From Streptomyces sp. S3(2020) (GTDB lineage: Bacteria > Actinomycetota > Actinomycetes > Streptomycetales > Streptomycetaceae): a stretch of DNA of 40,558 bases. Made by a program: the position numbers and the translations under genes. Below, piece by piece: positions 8,468-16,463 of this stretch (the stretch's first letter is position 1; every line of letters begins with the position of its first letter). The stretch lies in the NCBI RefSeq assembly GCF_013044505.1, contig NZ_JABERD010000080.1, positions 1 through 40,558 of the forward strand. The letters are read 5' to 3'. The notes under the pieces were generated by a model. The model had not been told where the DNA came from. It saw only the letters and a program-made list of their open reading frames with translations, and ran no database searches.

Positions 8468-9683
8468 AGTCCGCGGCCACGGTCAGGATCGACCGCACCT
8501 GAGCGATGATGTCCAGCCGGTTCTTCACGAACTCGGGATCGGTGACCTCGGTGGTGTTGCCCGTGCCGAACTGGAGCACGGGCGTGTGCACATGCCCACC
8601 GGGCAACGCGTCGTGCAGCCCCAGCCGGTCCCGCAGCAGCGTGGCCCGGTAGGCGATCTCGTTGGACAGGTAGTTCCCGCCGCCCCCGGCCCGGGCCGTC
8701 GACCCCTCCGTCGGCCCGTCCGCCCGCACGACGGCCTCCGTCCCTCCCGCCGGGATCTCGGTCACGCTCGTGTTGTCGTACACCGGGAAGCGCCCGGTGC
8801 CCGCCGCCACGATCGCCTTGTACGGCAGGGTCGTCGTCGTCCACTGCGGCTGCGAGGCCGGGTCGGTGACGGGGACGGTCTCCGTGCGCGAGATGTTCTC
8901 GTTGTCCGGGAACCCGCCCCGCCAGGCCCCGTTGGTCCGCTCGATGTCGAACCGCCCGACCCGCCCCTGGCTGACCGTGGTGAACAGGTCGACCTTCCTC
9001 AGATACGGTCGGAGCGTCCGCTCCACCGTCCCCGCCGCGAAGTCCTGCCAGCGCACCGGGAACACGGCCGTCTCCACCCGGGCCGGCCCTTCCGCCGTCT
9101 CGATCACCGTGCCGTCGAGCGCGAGCGCGGTCGCTCCGGACGGATTGGAGATCCGGATGTCCCGGTCCAGCGTGAACGGATCGAACCCGGTGACGAGGAT
9201 CCGCCTGATCCCCTTCCCGGACGGATAGCGGATGGCGGTCTGCCCCCGCGAGGTCCGCTCCAACTCGTCCAGCAGCGCGGCCCGTTGCCCCTCACCCAGC
9301 CCGAACCCCGGCTCCCAGGTCCGCACCTCCCGCGTCATCCCCAACCGCGCCCAGTACAACGGCCGATCGTCGTCCCGGCTCAGATCACCCCCGGCCGGCC
9401 CCCGCCCCTGCGCCCGGTCGACGGCCCGCTTCCACAGCGCGGACCCCTCGCGTACGACGATCCGGCGGGCCTGCGCGTAGGTGCGCGCCGAGCCGAGCTC
9501 GCGCGCGAACTCCGGTGCCACCGAGTCGAATCCGGACCGCCGCAGAATCTCCTGCGGTACGGCCTTGTCGAGCCGGAGTTCCTCGACGGTGGCGGTGGGA
9601 GCCGCCTCGGCCGCCTGGGGTATCGCGAGCCCGGCCATCAGGACCACACCGAGAACACCGATGCGAACACGTAGGGAATTCAA
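8439..9683 (-). CDS. Secreted pyroglutamyl-peptidase I-like (C15 fold) protein lacking the catalytic cysteine
   Basis: A 414-residue exported protein. A signal peptide (residues 1-28, VLGVVLMAGLAIPQAAEA) precedes an extra N-terminal region to about 158, then a C15-like domain. LVTGFDPF (163-170) and SNPSGATA (179-186) match the start of pyroglutamyl peptidase I, QGRVGRFDIERTN holds the expected glutamate (248), and HVHTPVLQ (364-371) the expected histidine. Where the family has the nucleophile in YVCN, this protein has YLSN, with Ser340 in place of cysteine, and the whole protein contains no cysteine. The function may be lost, changed or serine-based. The start is read as TTG at 9683; GGAAGG lies a little far upstream, so the start is tentative. 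Confidence 0.8.
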   Translation of the reverse strand: MNSLRVRIGVLGVVLMAGLAIPQAAEAAPTATVEELRLDKAVPQEILRRSGFDSVAPEFARELGSARTYAQARRIVVREGSALWKRAVDRAQGRGPAGGDLSRDDDRPLYWARLGMTREVRTWEPGFGLGEGQRAALLDELERTSRGQTAIRYPSGKGIRRILVTGFDPFTLDRDIRISNPSGATALALDGTVIETAEGPARVETAVFPVRWQDFAAGTVERTLRPYLRKVDLFTTVSQGRVGRFDIERTNGAWRGGFPDNENISRTETVPVTDPASQPQWTTTTLPYKAIVAAGTGRFPVYDNTSVTEIPAGGTEAVVRADGPTEGSTARAGGGGNYLSNEIAYRATLLRDRLGLHDALPGGHVHTPVLQFGTGNTTEVTDPEFVKNRLDIIAQVRSILTVAADSSGTGRTRG

Positions 9684-9774
9684 GGAGGTTCAGCCTTCCG
9701 TCGCCGTGGGGAGCGTGGTGGTGCCGACGGCGGAAGTATGCGTGACGGAAGTGGTCTACGCCATGGGGTGTGAC

Positions 9775-10041
9775 TCAGGAGGGGTACATCAACGCGATCA
9801 GTGCGAGCACGGGGATCACCTGGAAGACGGCCGCTCCCCACAGCCGGGCGAGCAGCAGCGCGACGCCGATGGCCGCCACCACCGCGCACGCCGTGCCCAG
9901 CTCCGTCATCGGCGGCTCGTACGGTTCCTCGTTCCAGTTCGCCGCCCATCCGCTCCACCCGGCGACCCACCATCCGTAGGCCACGGCAAGGAGGTCGACC
10001 GGCAGAAGCGCGAGCACGGTGATGGTGTTCTTCGCCCTCAT
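9775..10041 (-). CDS. Small membrane protein of unknown function
   Basis: An 88-residue protein with two to three hydrophobic segments (TVLALLPVDLLAVAYGWWVA near residues 8-27, then two near 47-85) and a polar loop NWNEEPYEPPM. Its Trp-rich first helix and acidic-proline loop are unlike the neighbours. The ATG at 10041 is preferred because GAGG sits 9 bases upstream; an ATG at 10050 is also in frame. The family is not recognised. It is separate from the flanking genes, with 91 bases to the peptidase-like start and 48 to the LysR stop. Confidence 0.65.
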   Translation of the reverse strand: MRAKNTITVLALLPVDLLAVAYGWWVAGWSGWAANWNEEPYEPPMTELGTACAVVAAIGVALLLARLWGAAVFQVIPVLALIALMYPS

Positions 10042-10089
10042 GGCGCCCATCCTCGCCGGAGGGGAGCGGAGCCGCCTGAGTATCCGTAC

Positions 10090-11013
10090 CTACCCCGGGA
10101 TCCGGCCCGCGGCCTCCCGCAGCACAGCCACGAACGCCCCCACCGCGGGTGCCGGCGTCCGTCCCCGTGCCGTCGCCGCGTACACCGCCCGCGCCGGCGC
10201 CCCCTCGTCCAGCACCCGCAGCAGGGTGACGTCCGGCCGTACCGACTCCGCCGCCAGCGCCGGGACCAGCGTCACCCCGAGGCCCGCGGCGACGTACCCC
10301 TGCTTGGCGGTCCACTCGGCGACGACGTGGGCGACGCGCGGCCGGAAGCCCTGCCGCAGGGCCGCGTCCAGCAGCGTCCCCTCCGGGCGGGCGCTGCCGG
10401 AGATCCAGTCGGCGTCGGCGAGCCGGCCGAGCCGGACCGGGCCGCCGTCCGCCAGTGGATGCGCGGCCGGGACGGCGACGTAGAGGGACTCGTCGAGGAG
10501 GTGGTGGAGGTCGTACGGCTCCAGCGGCGTGCCGCCCGTCGTGGACACCACCGCCAAGTCCAGATGTCCGGCGGCGAGCCGGTCCAGGAGTCCAGGGGTG
10601 AACCCCTCCTCGCGGGAGACCCGGACGCGTGGATGGCGGTCCCGGAAGGCGCCGAGCGCCCGCGGCACCAGCGCCGCGTCGGCCGTGGCGAACGCCCCGA
10701 ACCGCAGCCGCCCGCCCGCCACTTCGCGCAGCGCCGACAGCTCGCGCCCGGCCCCGTGCAACGCCTCGACGACGGCCTCGGCGTGCGGCACCAGGACCCG
10801 GCCCGCCTCGGTGAGCCGTACGCCCCGCGGCAGCCGGTCGAAGAGCGGCCCCCCGCCGAGCGCCGACTCCAGCGAGGAGATCTGCCGGGACACCGCGGAC
10901 TGGGTCCAGCCGAGGGTCCGCGCGGCGACCGTGAAGGAACCCTGGCGGGCGACTTCGAGGAAGGCGCGCAGCCAGACGGTGGAGAGATCGGGCAATTCAT
11001 GCGGAGACGGCAT
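10090..11013 (-). CDS. LysR-family transcriptional regulator
   Basis: A 307-residue LysR regulator of normal length. The N-terminal helix-turn-helix is clear (LRAFLEVARQGSFTVAARTL, then WTQSAVSRQISSLE), followed by the effector-binding domain. It is divergent from the hydroxyisobutyrate-dehydrogenase-like gene at 11072, the usual arrangement for a LysR and its target. The ATG at 11013 is chosen over 11022 because TAGCAT (complement of 11021-11026) ends exactly 7 bases ahead of it, giving a leaderless transcript. The ligand is unknown. Confidence 0.92.
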   Translation of the reverse strand: MPSPHELPDLSTVWLRAFLEVARQGSFTVAARTLGWTQSAVSRQISSLESALGGGPLFDRLPRGVRLTEAGRVLVPHAEAVVEALHGAGRELSALREVAGGRLRFGAFATADAALVPRALGAFRDRHPRVRVSREEGFTPGLLDRLAAGHLDLAVVSTTGGTPLEPYDLHHLLDESLYVAVPAAHPLADGGPVRLGRLADADWISGSARPEGTLLDAALRQGFRPRVAHVVAEWTAKQGYVAAGLGVTLVPALAAESVRPDVTLLRVLDEGAPARAVYAATARGRTPAPAVGAFVAVLREAAGRIPG

Positions 11014-11020
11014 GGGAGCC

Positions 11021-11071
11021 ATGCTAGACATTCGCTTGTCGCATCGCTGGCGCGGACCTAGCGTCGGCGCC
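11021..11071. promoter_or_regulatory. Divergent lysR / dehydrogenase promoter
   Basis: The rightward promoter is TTGTCG (11036-11041), a 17-base spacer and TAGCGT (11059-11064), with 7 bases to the ATG at 11072. The leftward -10 is TAGCAT (complement of 11021-11026). GACA-N6-TGTC (11027-11040) lies between them and is a candidate LysR half-site pair. Both transcripts would be leaderless. Confidence 0.6.
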
Positions 11072-11866
11072 ATGGAGCACATCGCATTCCTCGGCCTGGG
11101 TCACATGGGCGCCCCCATGGCCCGCCGACTCCTCGCCGCAGGACACCCGTTGACCGTCTGGAACCGCACCGCCGACAAGGCAGGACCGCTCGTCGCCGAG
11201 GGGGCCGCGCTCGCCGCCTCCCCGGCCGGGGCCGTCCGGGACGCCGACGTCGTCATCACCATGCTCGCCGGCCCCGACGCGCTGGAGGCGGTGGCCCGGG
11301 CCGCCGGGGAAGCCCTGCGGCCCGGCGTCCACTGGATCGAGATGTCGACCGTCGGCCCGGATGCCGTGCTCCGGCTCGCCGCCCGGCTCCCTCGGGCCAC
11401 CCTCGTCGACGCCCCTGTCATGGGCAGCACCGACAAGGCGGCCGCGGGCGCCCTCGGCATCCTCGCCGGCGGTGACACGGCCGGCGTCGAGCACCTCCTC
11501 GCCCACCTCGGCAGCGTCACCCGCACCGGGCCCCTCGGCTCCGGCGCCGCCCTCAAACTCGTCCTCAACTCGGCCGTCATCAGCGGGATCGCGGTGGTCG
11601 CCGAGGCCCTGCGGCTCGCCGACGCCCTCGGCCTGGACGGCGACACGGTCCGCACCGCCCTCGCGAACGGCCCCCTCGCCGGAGTCGTGGCCCGCGCCCA
11701 CGCCGAGGGCGTGCACTTCGACGCCACGCTCGCGGTGAAGGACCTCGACCTGGCCACGAGGACGGCCCGACTGCCCGCCGTCGAGGCCGCGTTGGAGCAC
11801 TACCGCCGGGTCGCCGAACCCGGCGAGGACATCTCCCGGGCCGCGGCCCGCATCCGCACCGCCTGA
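11072..11866 (+). CDS. NAD(P)-dependent beta-hydroxyacid dehydrogenase (3-hydroxyisobutyrate dehydrogenase family)
   Basis: A 264-residue enzyme oxidising a beta-hydroxyacid to its semialdehyde. The nucleotide-binding GLGHMG is at residues 8-13, the substrate loop DAPVMGSTDKAAAGAL follows the first domain, and the catalytic lysine lies in GSGAALKLVLNS. At 264 residues it is slightly shorter than classical MmsB (about 295), with a reduced C-terminal helical domain. The RidA gene follows after 22 bases, so they are probably co-transcribed. RidA removes reactive enamine/imine intermediates, but a shared pathway is inference. The divergent LysR is the likely regulator. Confidence 0.88.
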   Translation: MEHIAFLGLGHMGAPMARRLLAAGHPLTVWNRTADKAGPLVAEGAALAASPAGAVRDADVVITMLAGPDALEAVARAAGEALRPGVHWIEMSTVGPDAVLRLAARLPRATLVDAPVMGSTDKAAAGALGILAGGDTAGVEHLLAHLGSVTRTGPLGSGAALKLVLNSAVISGIAVVAEALRLADALGLDGDTVRTALANGPLAGVVARAHAEGVHFDATLAVKDLDLATRTARLPAVEAALEHYRRVAEPGEDISRAAARIRTA

Positions 11867-11888
11867 ACCCGCGAACAAGGGAGCCCCC

Positions 11889-12278
11889 GTGAAGGTCACC
11901 ATCGACAACCCCGCCTCCGCACCCCAGCCCCTGAGCCCCTACTACTCCCAGGTCGCCCGGGTCGAACAGGCCGACGGCGGCGCCCTGTTGTTCGTCTCCG
12001 GACAGATCGCCGAGGGGGAGACGCTCGCCGAGCAGAGCCGAGGCGTCTTCGAGACCATCGACGCCCTGCTGAAGGCCCACGGCGGCACCCTCGCGGACGT
12101 CATCAACATCCGCACGTACCTCACCGACATCGACAGCCTCCAGGAATACGGCGCCGTACGACGGGAGTTCCTCACCGGCACCCCGCCCACCAGCATGACC
12201 TTCGAGGTGCCGAAGCTGTTCCGGCCGGAGGCGCGGATCGAGGTGGAGGTGGTCGCCGCGGTACCGGCAAAGGGCTAG
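11889..12278 (+). CDS. RidA-family enamine/imine deaminase
   Basis: A 129-residue RidA/YjgF/UK114 protein, normal length for the family, which hydrolyses reactive 2-aminoacrylate and related imines. It has the characteristic core LLFVSGQIAEG, then NIRTYLTDIDSLQEYGAVRR with the conserved arginine, and a PEARIEVEVVAAV C-terminus. The start is GTG at 11889 after AAGGGAG. Its stop overlaps the convergent TetR stop in the shared GCTAGC sequence. Confidence 0.9.
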   Translation: MKVTIDNPASAPQPLSPYYSQVARVEQADGGALLFVSGQIAEGETLAEQSRGVFETIDALLKAHGGTLADVINIRTYLTDIDSLQEYGAVRREFLTGTPPTSMTFEVPKLFRPEARIEVEVVAAVPAKG

Positions 12279-12838
12279 CCCGGGTTCTCACCCAGCAGCG
12301 TGAGGAAGTCCCGGAACGCCCCGGGCATGTCCACCGACTCGGGGTCCAGGAGCCACTGGTACTGCAAGCCGTCCATGACCGCCACCAGCAACGGCGCCGT
12401 GCGCTCGGGCGTCAGCCCGTTCGGCAGTCGCTCCCCGTACTCGGTCCGCAGCACCGCCGCCATGCTCTGGCGGACCTGCGCATAGCGCTCGGTGAAGTAC
12501 GCGCGCGCCGGATGCCCGTCGGTCACGCTCTCGCCGAGCAGTGCCGAGAAGGTCTGGATGATGTTCGGCCGCATCGCGTTGTACTCGACGAGCGAGCCGA
12601 GCAGGTCGATCCGCCACCGGGTGTCGGGCACCGCGTCCCACTGGTCCCGCTCCTTGAGCACGGCGACCAGCAGGGCCTCCTTCGTGGGGAAGTGGTGCAG
12701 CAGCCCCTGCTGGGTGAGGCCGACGCGCTCCGCTACCGCGGCGAGGCTCGCCCCGCGGTAGCCGCGCTCGGCGATCACCTCCAGGGCCGCCCGGACGATC
12801 TCCGCGCGCCGTTCCTCGCTCCTGACCCTGGCGTTCAT
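12275..12838 (-). CDS. TetR-family transcriptional regulator
   Basis: A 187-residue TetR/AcrR repressor. The N-terminal helix-turn-helix is clear (IVRAALEVIAERGYRGASLA, then GLTQQGLLHHFPTKEALL), and the C-terminal ligand domain resembles BetI-type TetR_C_6. The start at 12838 is preferred over the ATG at 12856 because TACGGT (complement of 12845-12850) ends 6 bases ahead of it. A perfect GGCAT-N6-ATGCC palindrome then falls in the promoter spacer. The gene is divergent from the GH3 beta-glucosidase at 12959, which may also be a target. Confidence 0.88.
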   Translation of the reverse strand: MNARVRSEERRAEIVRAALEVIAERGYRGASLAAVAERVGLTQQGLLHHFPTKEALLVAVLKERDQWDAVPDTRWRIDLLGSLVEYNAMRPNIIQTFSALLGESVTDGHPARAYFTERYAQVRQSMAAVLRTEYGERLPNGLTPERTAPLLVAVMDGLQYQWLLDPESVDMPGAFRDFLTLLGENPG

Positions 12839-12844
12839 GGGGTC

Positions 12845-12874
12845 ACCGTACGGCATGACCGTATGCCAAATATA
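12845..12874. promoter_or_regulatory. tetR promoter with embedded operator palindrome
   Basis: GGCAT (12852-12856) and ATGCC (12863-12867) form a perfect dyad with a 6-base spacer. It fills the 17-base gap between a -10 TACGGT (complement of 12845-12850) and an AT-rich -35 zone (12868-12874). This geometry predicts autorepression by steric block. Confidence 0.6.
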
Positions 12875-12958
12875 ACGGCAAGATAACGAAACCTACCGCT
12901 CTACAGGTAACGGGTGCACGATGGGGGAACTGCACGGAACCGAAACCAGGAGGACCCA

Positions 12959-15406
12959 ATGGCGGGCACCCACTCCACCCCGGCGGACCAGGCGCGCGAG
13001 ACTGCCGTGGAAGCGGCCCTCGGCAAGCTCGACCTGGACGCGAAGTCCCGGCTGCTGGCCGGCCAGGACATGTGGACCCTGCCCGCCCTGCCCGAGATCG
13101 GCCTCGGCTCCCTCGTCATGTCCGACGGGCCGATCGGCGTCCGAGGCGTGCGCTGGACCGCCGACGACCCCTCGATCGCGCTGCCGTCCCCGACCGCCCT
13201 CGGCGCCACCTGGGACCCCGCGCTCGCCCGCCGCGCCGGCGCGCTGCTCGCCCAGGAGGCCCGCCGCAAGGGCGTCCACGTCCTGCTCGCCCCGACCGTC
13301 AACCTGCACCGCTCCCCGCTCGGCGGCCGCCACTTCGAGGCCTACAGCGAGGACCCGTACCTCACCGGCCTCATCGGCGCGGGATACGTCAACGGCGTCC
13401 AGTCCGGCGGAGTCGGCACCACCGTCAAGCACTTCGTCGCCAACGACGCCGAGACCGACCGCTTCACGGTCGACAACGTGGTCTCCGAACGCGCCCTGCG
13501 CGAGCTGTACCTGCGGCCCTTCGAACTCATCGTCGAGAACGCCCGCCCCTGGGGCATCATGACCGCCTACAACCAGGTCAACGGCGTCACGATGACCGAG
13601 CACCACCACCTCGTGAACGAGATCGCGCGCGGCGAGTGGGGCTTCGACGGCTACAACGTCTCCGACTGGATGGCCGCCCGCTCCACGAAGGGCGCCATCG
13701 AGGGCGGCCTCGACGTCGCCATGCCCGGCCCCCGGACCGTGTACGGCGAGGCCCTCGCCCAGGCCGTCCGGGACGGCGAGGTCGAGGAGGCCAAGGTCGA
13801 CGAGGCGGTACGCAACGTCCTGCGGCTCGCCGCCCGCGTCGGCATCCTGGAGAACGCCGAGCCGGTCGTCACCGAACTGCCCGACACCATCGACGGCGAG
13901 GCGCTGGCCCGCGAGATCGCCCGCCGCGGCTTCGTGCTCGTAAGAAACGAGAACAGCGCGCTGCCGCTGAAGCCGAACGGCACGGTCGTCCTCATCGGCG
14001 CCGCCGCCCGCGACGCCCGTGTCCTCGGCGGCGGCTCCGCCACCGTCTTCCCGCCCCGGATCGTCTCCCCGCTCGACGGCCTCACCGCGGTCGTCCCCGA
14101 CCTGACGTACGCCGTCGGCGCCGACCCCAACACCGAACTCGCGGTCGCCGACAAGGGGTTCACGCTGCGCGCCGTCTGCCGTGACATCGACGGCAACGTC
14201 ATCGGAAGCGGCTCCGCGCCCAACGGCCAGATCCAGTGGATGGGCAACGACCTCCCCGAGGGCGTCACCCACGACGCCCTTCACACCATCGAGCTGACCG
14301 GCACCTTCACCCCCCGCGAGAGCGGCACCCACACCTTCGGCATCAAGGGCGTCGGCGCCTTCACCCTCACCGTCGACGGCACGACGTACCACGACGCCCC
14401 CCAGCTCCCCGCCGACACCAGCGACCCCTTCGAGGCCTTCTTCGGCTCCCCGGTGCCGCGCGGCGAGGTCGAACTGACCGCGGGCGAGCCGGTCGAGGTC
14501 TCCCTCACCTACGTCTTCCAGCTGCCCGAGGGCATCCCCTTCATGGTCATCGCCTTCGCACTCGCCCACCAGGAGCCGCAGCGCGACGCCGACGAGCTGA
14601 TCGCCGAGGCCGTCGAGGCCGCCCGCAGGGCCGACACCGCCGTCGTCGTGGTCGCCACCACCGACCGCGTCGAGTCCGAGGGCTTCGACCGGGGGGACCT
14701 CGAACTGCCCGGCCGCCAGGACGACCTCGTCCGCGCCGTCGCCGCCGCCAACCCGAACACCGTCGTCGTCGTCAACTCCGGCTCCCCGGTCGAACTGCCC
14801 TGGCGCGACGACGTCGCCGCCGTACTCCTGAGCTGGTTCCCCGGCCAGGAGGGCGGCGCCGCCCTCGCCGACGTCCTCACCGGCGCCCACGAGCCCGGCG
14901 GCCGCCTGCCCACCACCTGGGGCTCCCTGGACGCCGCCCCGGTCACCCAGGTGATCCCCGCCGACGGCGAACTCCGCTACACCGAGGACGTCTTCATCGG
15001 CTACCGCGCCTGGGCGAAGGAGGGCCGCACCCCCTCGTACCCCTTCGGCCACGGCCTCGGCTACACCGACTGGACCTACGAGTCCGTCCAGGTCGAGGGC
15101 ACCACGGTCCACGTCCGCCTGCGCAACTCCGGCGAGCGCACCGGCCGCGAGGTCGTCCAGGTCTATCTGGCCCCGGCCCAGGCGGGCACCGACCGTCCGG
15201 AACGGCAGCTGGCCGGCTTCGCCGCAGTCGAGGCCGCACCCGGCGAGAGCGTCCAGGTGACCGTCGAGATCCCCCGCCGGGCCTTCGAACAGTGGACCGG
15301 GGGAGAGGGCGCGGAGGGCTCGTGGTCGTTTGTGAAGGGTTCGTACGAGATCCAGGTCGGCCGCTCGATCACGGACCGCCGCCTCACCGCCACGATTAAC
15401 GTCTGA
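12959..15406 (+). CDS. Glycoside hydrolase family 3 beta-glucosidase with PA14 insert
   Basis: An 815-residue GH3 enzyme that removes terminal beta-linked sugars from oligosaccharides or glycosides. The first domain carries the nucleophile Asp236 in GYNVSDWMA and the sugar-binding KHFVANDAETDR. A PA14-type beta-sandwich is inserted at about 395-535, in the family position between the two parts of the second domain. The second domain has VESEGFDRGDLELP with the likely acid/base glutamate at 572-574. A fibronectin III-like domain (about 690-815) ends the protein. No signal peptide is seen, so it is cytosolic. The start has AGGAGG upstream. No CebR-type box is visible; the divergent TetR is the only nearby regulator. 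Confidence 0.93.
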   Translation: MAGTHSTPADQARETAVEAALGKLDLDAKSRLLAGQDMWTLPALPEIGLGSLVMSDGPIGVRGVRWTADDPSIALPSPTALGATWDPALARRAGALLAQEARRKGVHVLLAPTVNLHRSPLGGRHFEAYSEDPYLTGLIGAGYVNGVQSGGVGTTVKHFVANDAETDRFTVDNVVSERALRELYLRPFELIVENARPWGIMTAYNQVNGVTMTEHHHLVNEIARGEWGFDGYNVSDWMAARSTKGAIEGGLDVAMPGPRTVYGEALAQAVRDGEVEEAKVDEAVRNVLRLAARVGILENAEPVVTELPDTIDGEALAREIARRGFVLVRNENSALPLKPNGTVVLIGAAARDARVLGGGSATVFPPRIVSPLDGLTAVVPDLTYAVGADPNTELAVADKGFTLRAVCRDIDGNVIGSGSAPNGQIQWMGNDLPEGVTHDALHTIELTGTFTPRESGTHTFGIKGVGAFTLTVDGTTYHDAPQLPADTSDPFEAFFGSPVPRGEVELTAGEPVEVSLTYVFQLPEGIPFMVIAFALAHQEPQRDADELIAEAVEAARRADTAVVVVATTDRVESEGFDRGDLELPGRQDDLVRAVAAANPNTVVVVNSGSPVELPWRDDVAAVLLSWFPGQEGGAALADVLTGAHEPGGRLPTTWGSLDAAPVTQVIPADGELRYTEDVFIGYRAWAKEGRTPSYPFGHGLGYTDWTYESVQVEGTTVHVRLRNSGERTGREVVQVYLAPAQAGTDRPERQLAGFAAVEAAPGESVQVTVEIPRRAFEQWTGGEGAEGSWSFVKGSYEIQVGRSITDRRLTATINV

Positions 15407-15431
15407 TCCGGGACAGGCCTCCCCACAGAGC

Positions 15432-15467
15432 AGCCCCGGTCCGGGACCTGACACCCGGGCCGGGGCT
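15432..15467. terminator. Bidirectional terminator between GH3 and galM
   Basis: AGCCCCGGTCCGGG (15432-15445) pairs with CCCGGGCCGGGGCT (15454-15467), a 14-bp stem with one G-T wobble and an 8-base loop. It lies between convergent genes. Confidence 0.85.
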
Positions 15468-15476
15468 TATGCCGTT

Positions 15477-16448
15477 CTAGCGGACCGCGAACGCGTACAC
15501 CGTCTCCGACCGGAACACCTCGCCCGGCCGCAGCACCGTGCTCGGGAACTCCGGCCGGTTCGGGGAGTCCGGGAAGTGCTGGGTCTCCAGCGCGACACCC
15601 TCGCAGGGCACGAAGGGCTCCTCCAGATGGTCCGCGGTGTACAGCTGGAGGCCCGGCTCGGTGGTGGACACCGTCAGCACCCGCCCGGTGGAGGGATCGT
15701 GCAGCTCGGCGACCTCGACCGGCGCCGGGGTCACCCCCTTGTCGAGCACGAAGTTGTGGTCGTACCCCGAGCCCACCTTCCGGCTCTCCCGGAAGTCGAA
15801 GCGCCCGCCGGTCACGTCCTCCAGGACCCCGGTCGGGATGAGATCCGCGTCGACCGGTGTGAACCGGGAGGCGGCGATCCGCAGTTCATGGCCGCCCGCG
15901 TCCCCGGACCCGGCCAGGTTGAAGTAGCTGTGGTTCGTCAGGGCGAGGACCGTCGGCGCGTCCGTCACCGCCTCGTACGCGATCCGCAGCGCACCGTCCG
16001 CGTCCAGCGTGTACGTCGCCGCGACATCGAGGCGCCCCGGGAAGCCCTCCTCGCCGTGCGGACTGACCCGGGAGAGCCGGATGCCGTGCTCGACGGGCGT
16101 CACGTCCCACACCCGCTTGTCGAAGCCGCGCCCGCCGCCGTGCAGGGAGTTCGGCGCGTTGTTGGGCGCCAGCGCGTACGTCACCCCGTCCAGCGGGAAG
16201 CGGCCACCGGCGATCCGGTTCGCGTACCGGCCGATCAGCGCGCCGAAGTAGGGCCCGGTGTGCGTGAGATACCCGTCCAGGTCCGCGAACCCCAGCACCA
16301 CGTTCCCGGCGCCTCCGTCCCGGTCCGGGACCTCGGCGGACTGCACGATCCCGCCGTACGACAGCACCCTGACCCGCACACCGGCCCGCGCAAGCGTCCA
16401 GCGGTGGACCGGGGTGCCGTCGGAAAGTGTGCCGAAGAGCTCGTTCAT
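15477..16448 (-). CDS. galM: Galactose mutarotase (aldose 1-epimerase)
   Basis: A 323-residue aldose 1-epimerase, normal length, interconverting alpha and beta anomers of hexoses. Motifs in order are GRYANRIAGGRF, NNAPNSLHGG, the catalytic histidine in LTNHSYFNL, GYDHNF, and the catalytic glutamate in VALETQHFPDSPN. There is no signal peptide. TAGAGT (complement of 16456-16461) ends exactly 7 bases before the ATG, so the gene probably has its own leaderless promoter within the 15 bases after the lipoprotein stop. It is convergent with GH3, and the two would work on the same released sugars. Confidence 0.94.
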   Translation of the reverse strand: MNELFGTLSDGTPVHRWTLARAGVRVRVLSYGGIVQSAEVPDRDGGAGNVVLGFADLDGYLTHTGPYFGALIGRYANRIAGGRFPLDGVTYALAPNNAPNSLHGGGRGFDKRVWDVTPVEHGIRLSRVSPHGEEGFPGRLDVAATYTLDADGALRIAYEAVTDAPTVLALTNHSYFNLAGSGDAGGHELRIAASRFTPVDADLIPTGVLEDVTGGRFDFRESRKVGSGYDHNFVLDKGVTPAPVEVAELHDPSTGRVLTVSTTEPGLQLYTADHLEEPFVPCEGVALETQHFPDSPNRPEFPSTVLRPGEVFRSETVYAFAVR

Positions 16449-16461
16449 GTTCGAAACTCTA
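16449..16461 (-). promoter_or_regulatory. Leaderless-type -10 element of galM
   Basis: TAGAGT on the minus strand (16456-16461) is followed by 7 bases and the ATG. The promoter overlaps the 3' end of the upstream lipoprotein gene. Confidence 0.55.
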
Positions 16462-16463
16462 GG

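Noticed and set aside
12866..12958. A CebR-type operator (TGGGAGCGCTCCCA) in front of the GH3 gene
   Set aside because: No such sequence occurs; only a short ACCT/AGGT pairing is present.
12893..15454. An 853-codon open frame opposite the GH3 gene
   Set aside because: Same effect: no motif and repetitive Gly/Asp/Val/Ala composition, while the plus strand is a full GH3 enzyme.
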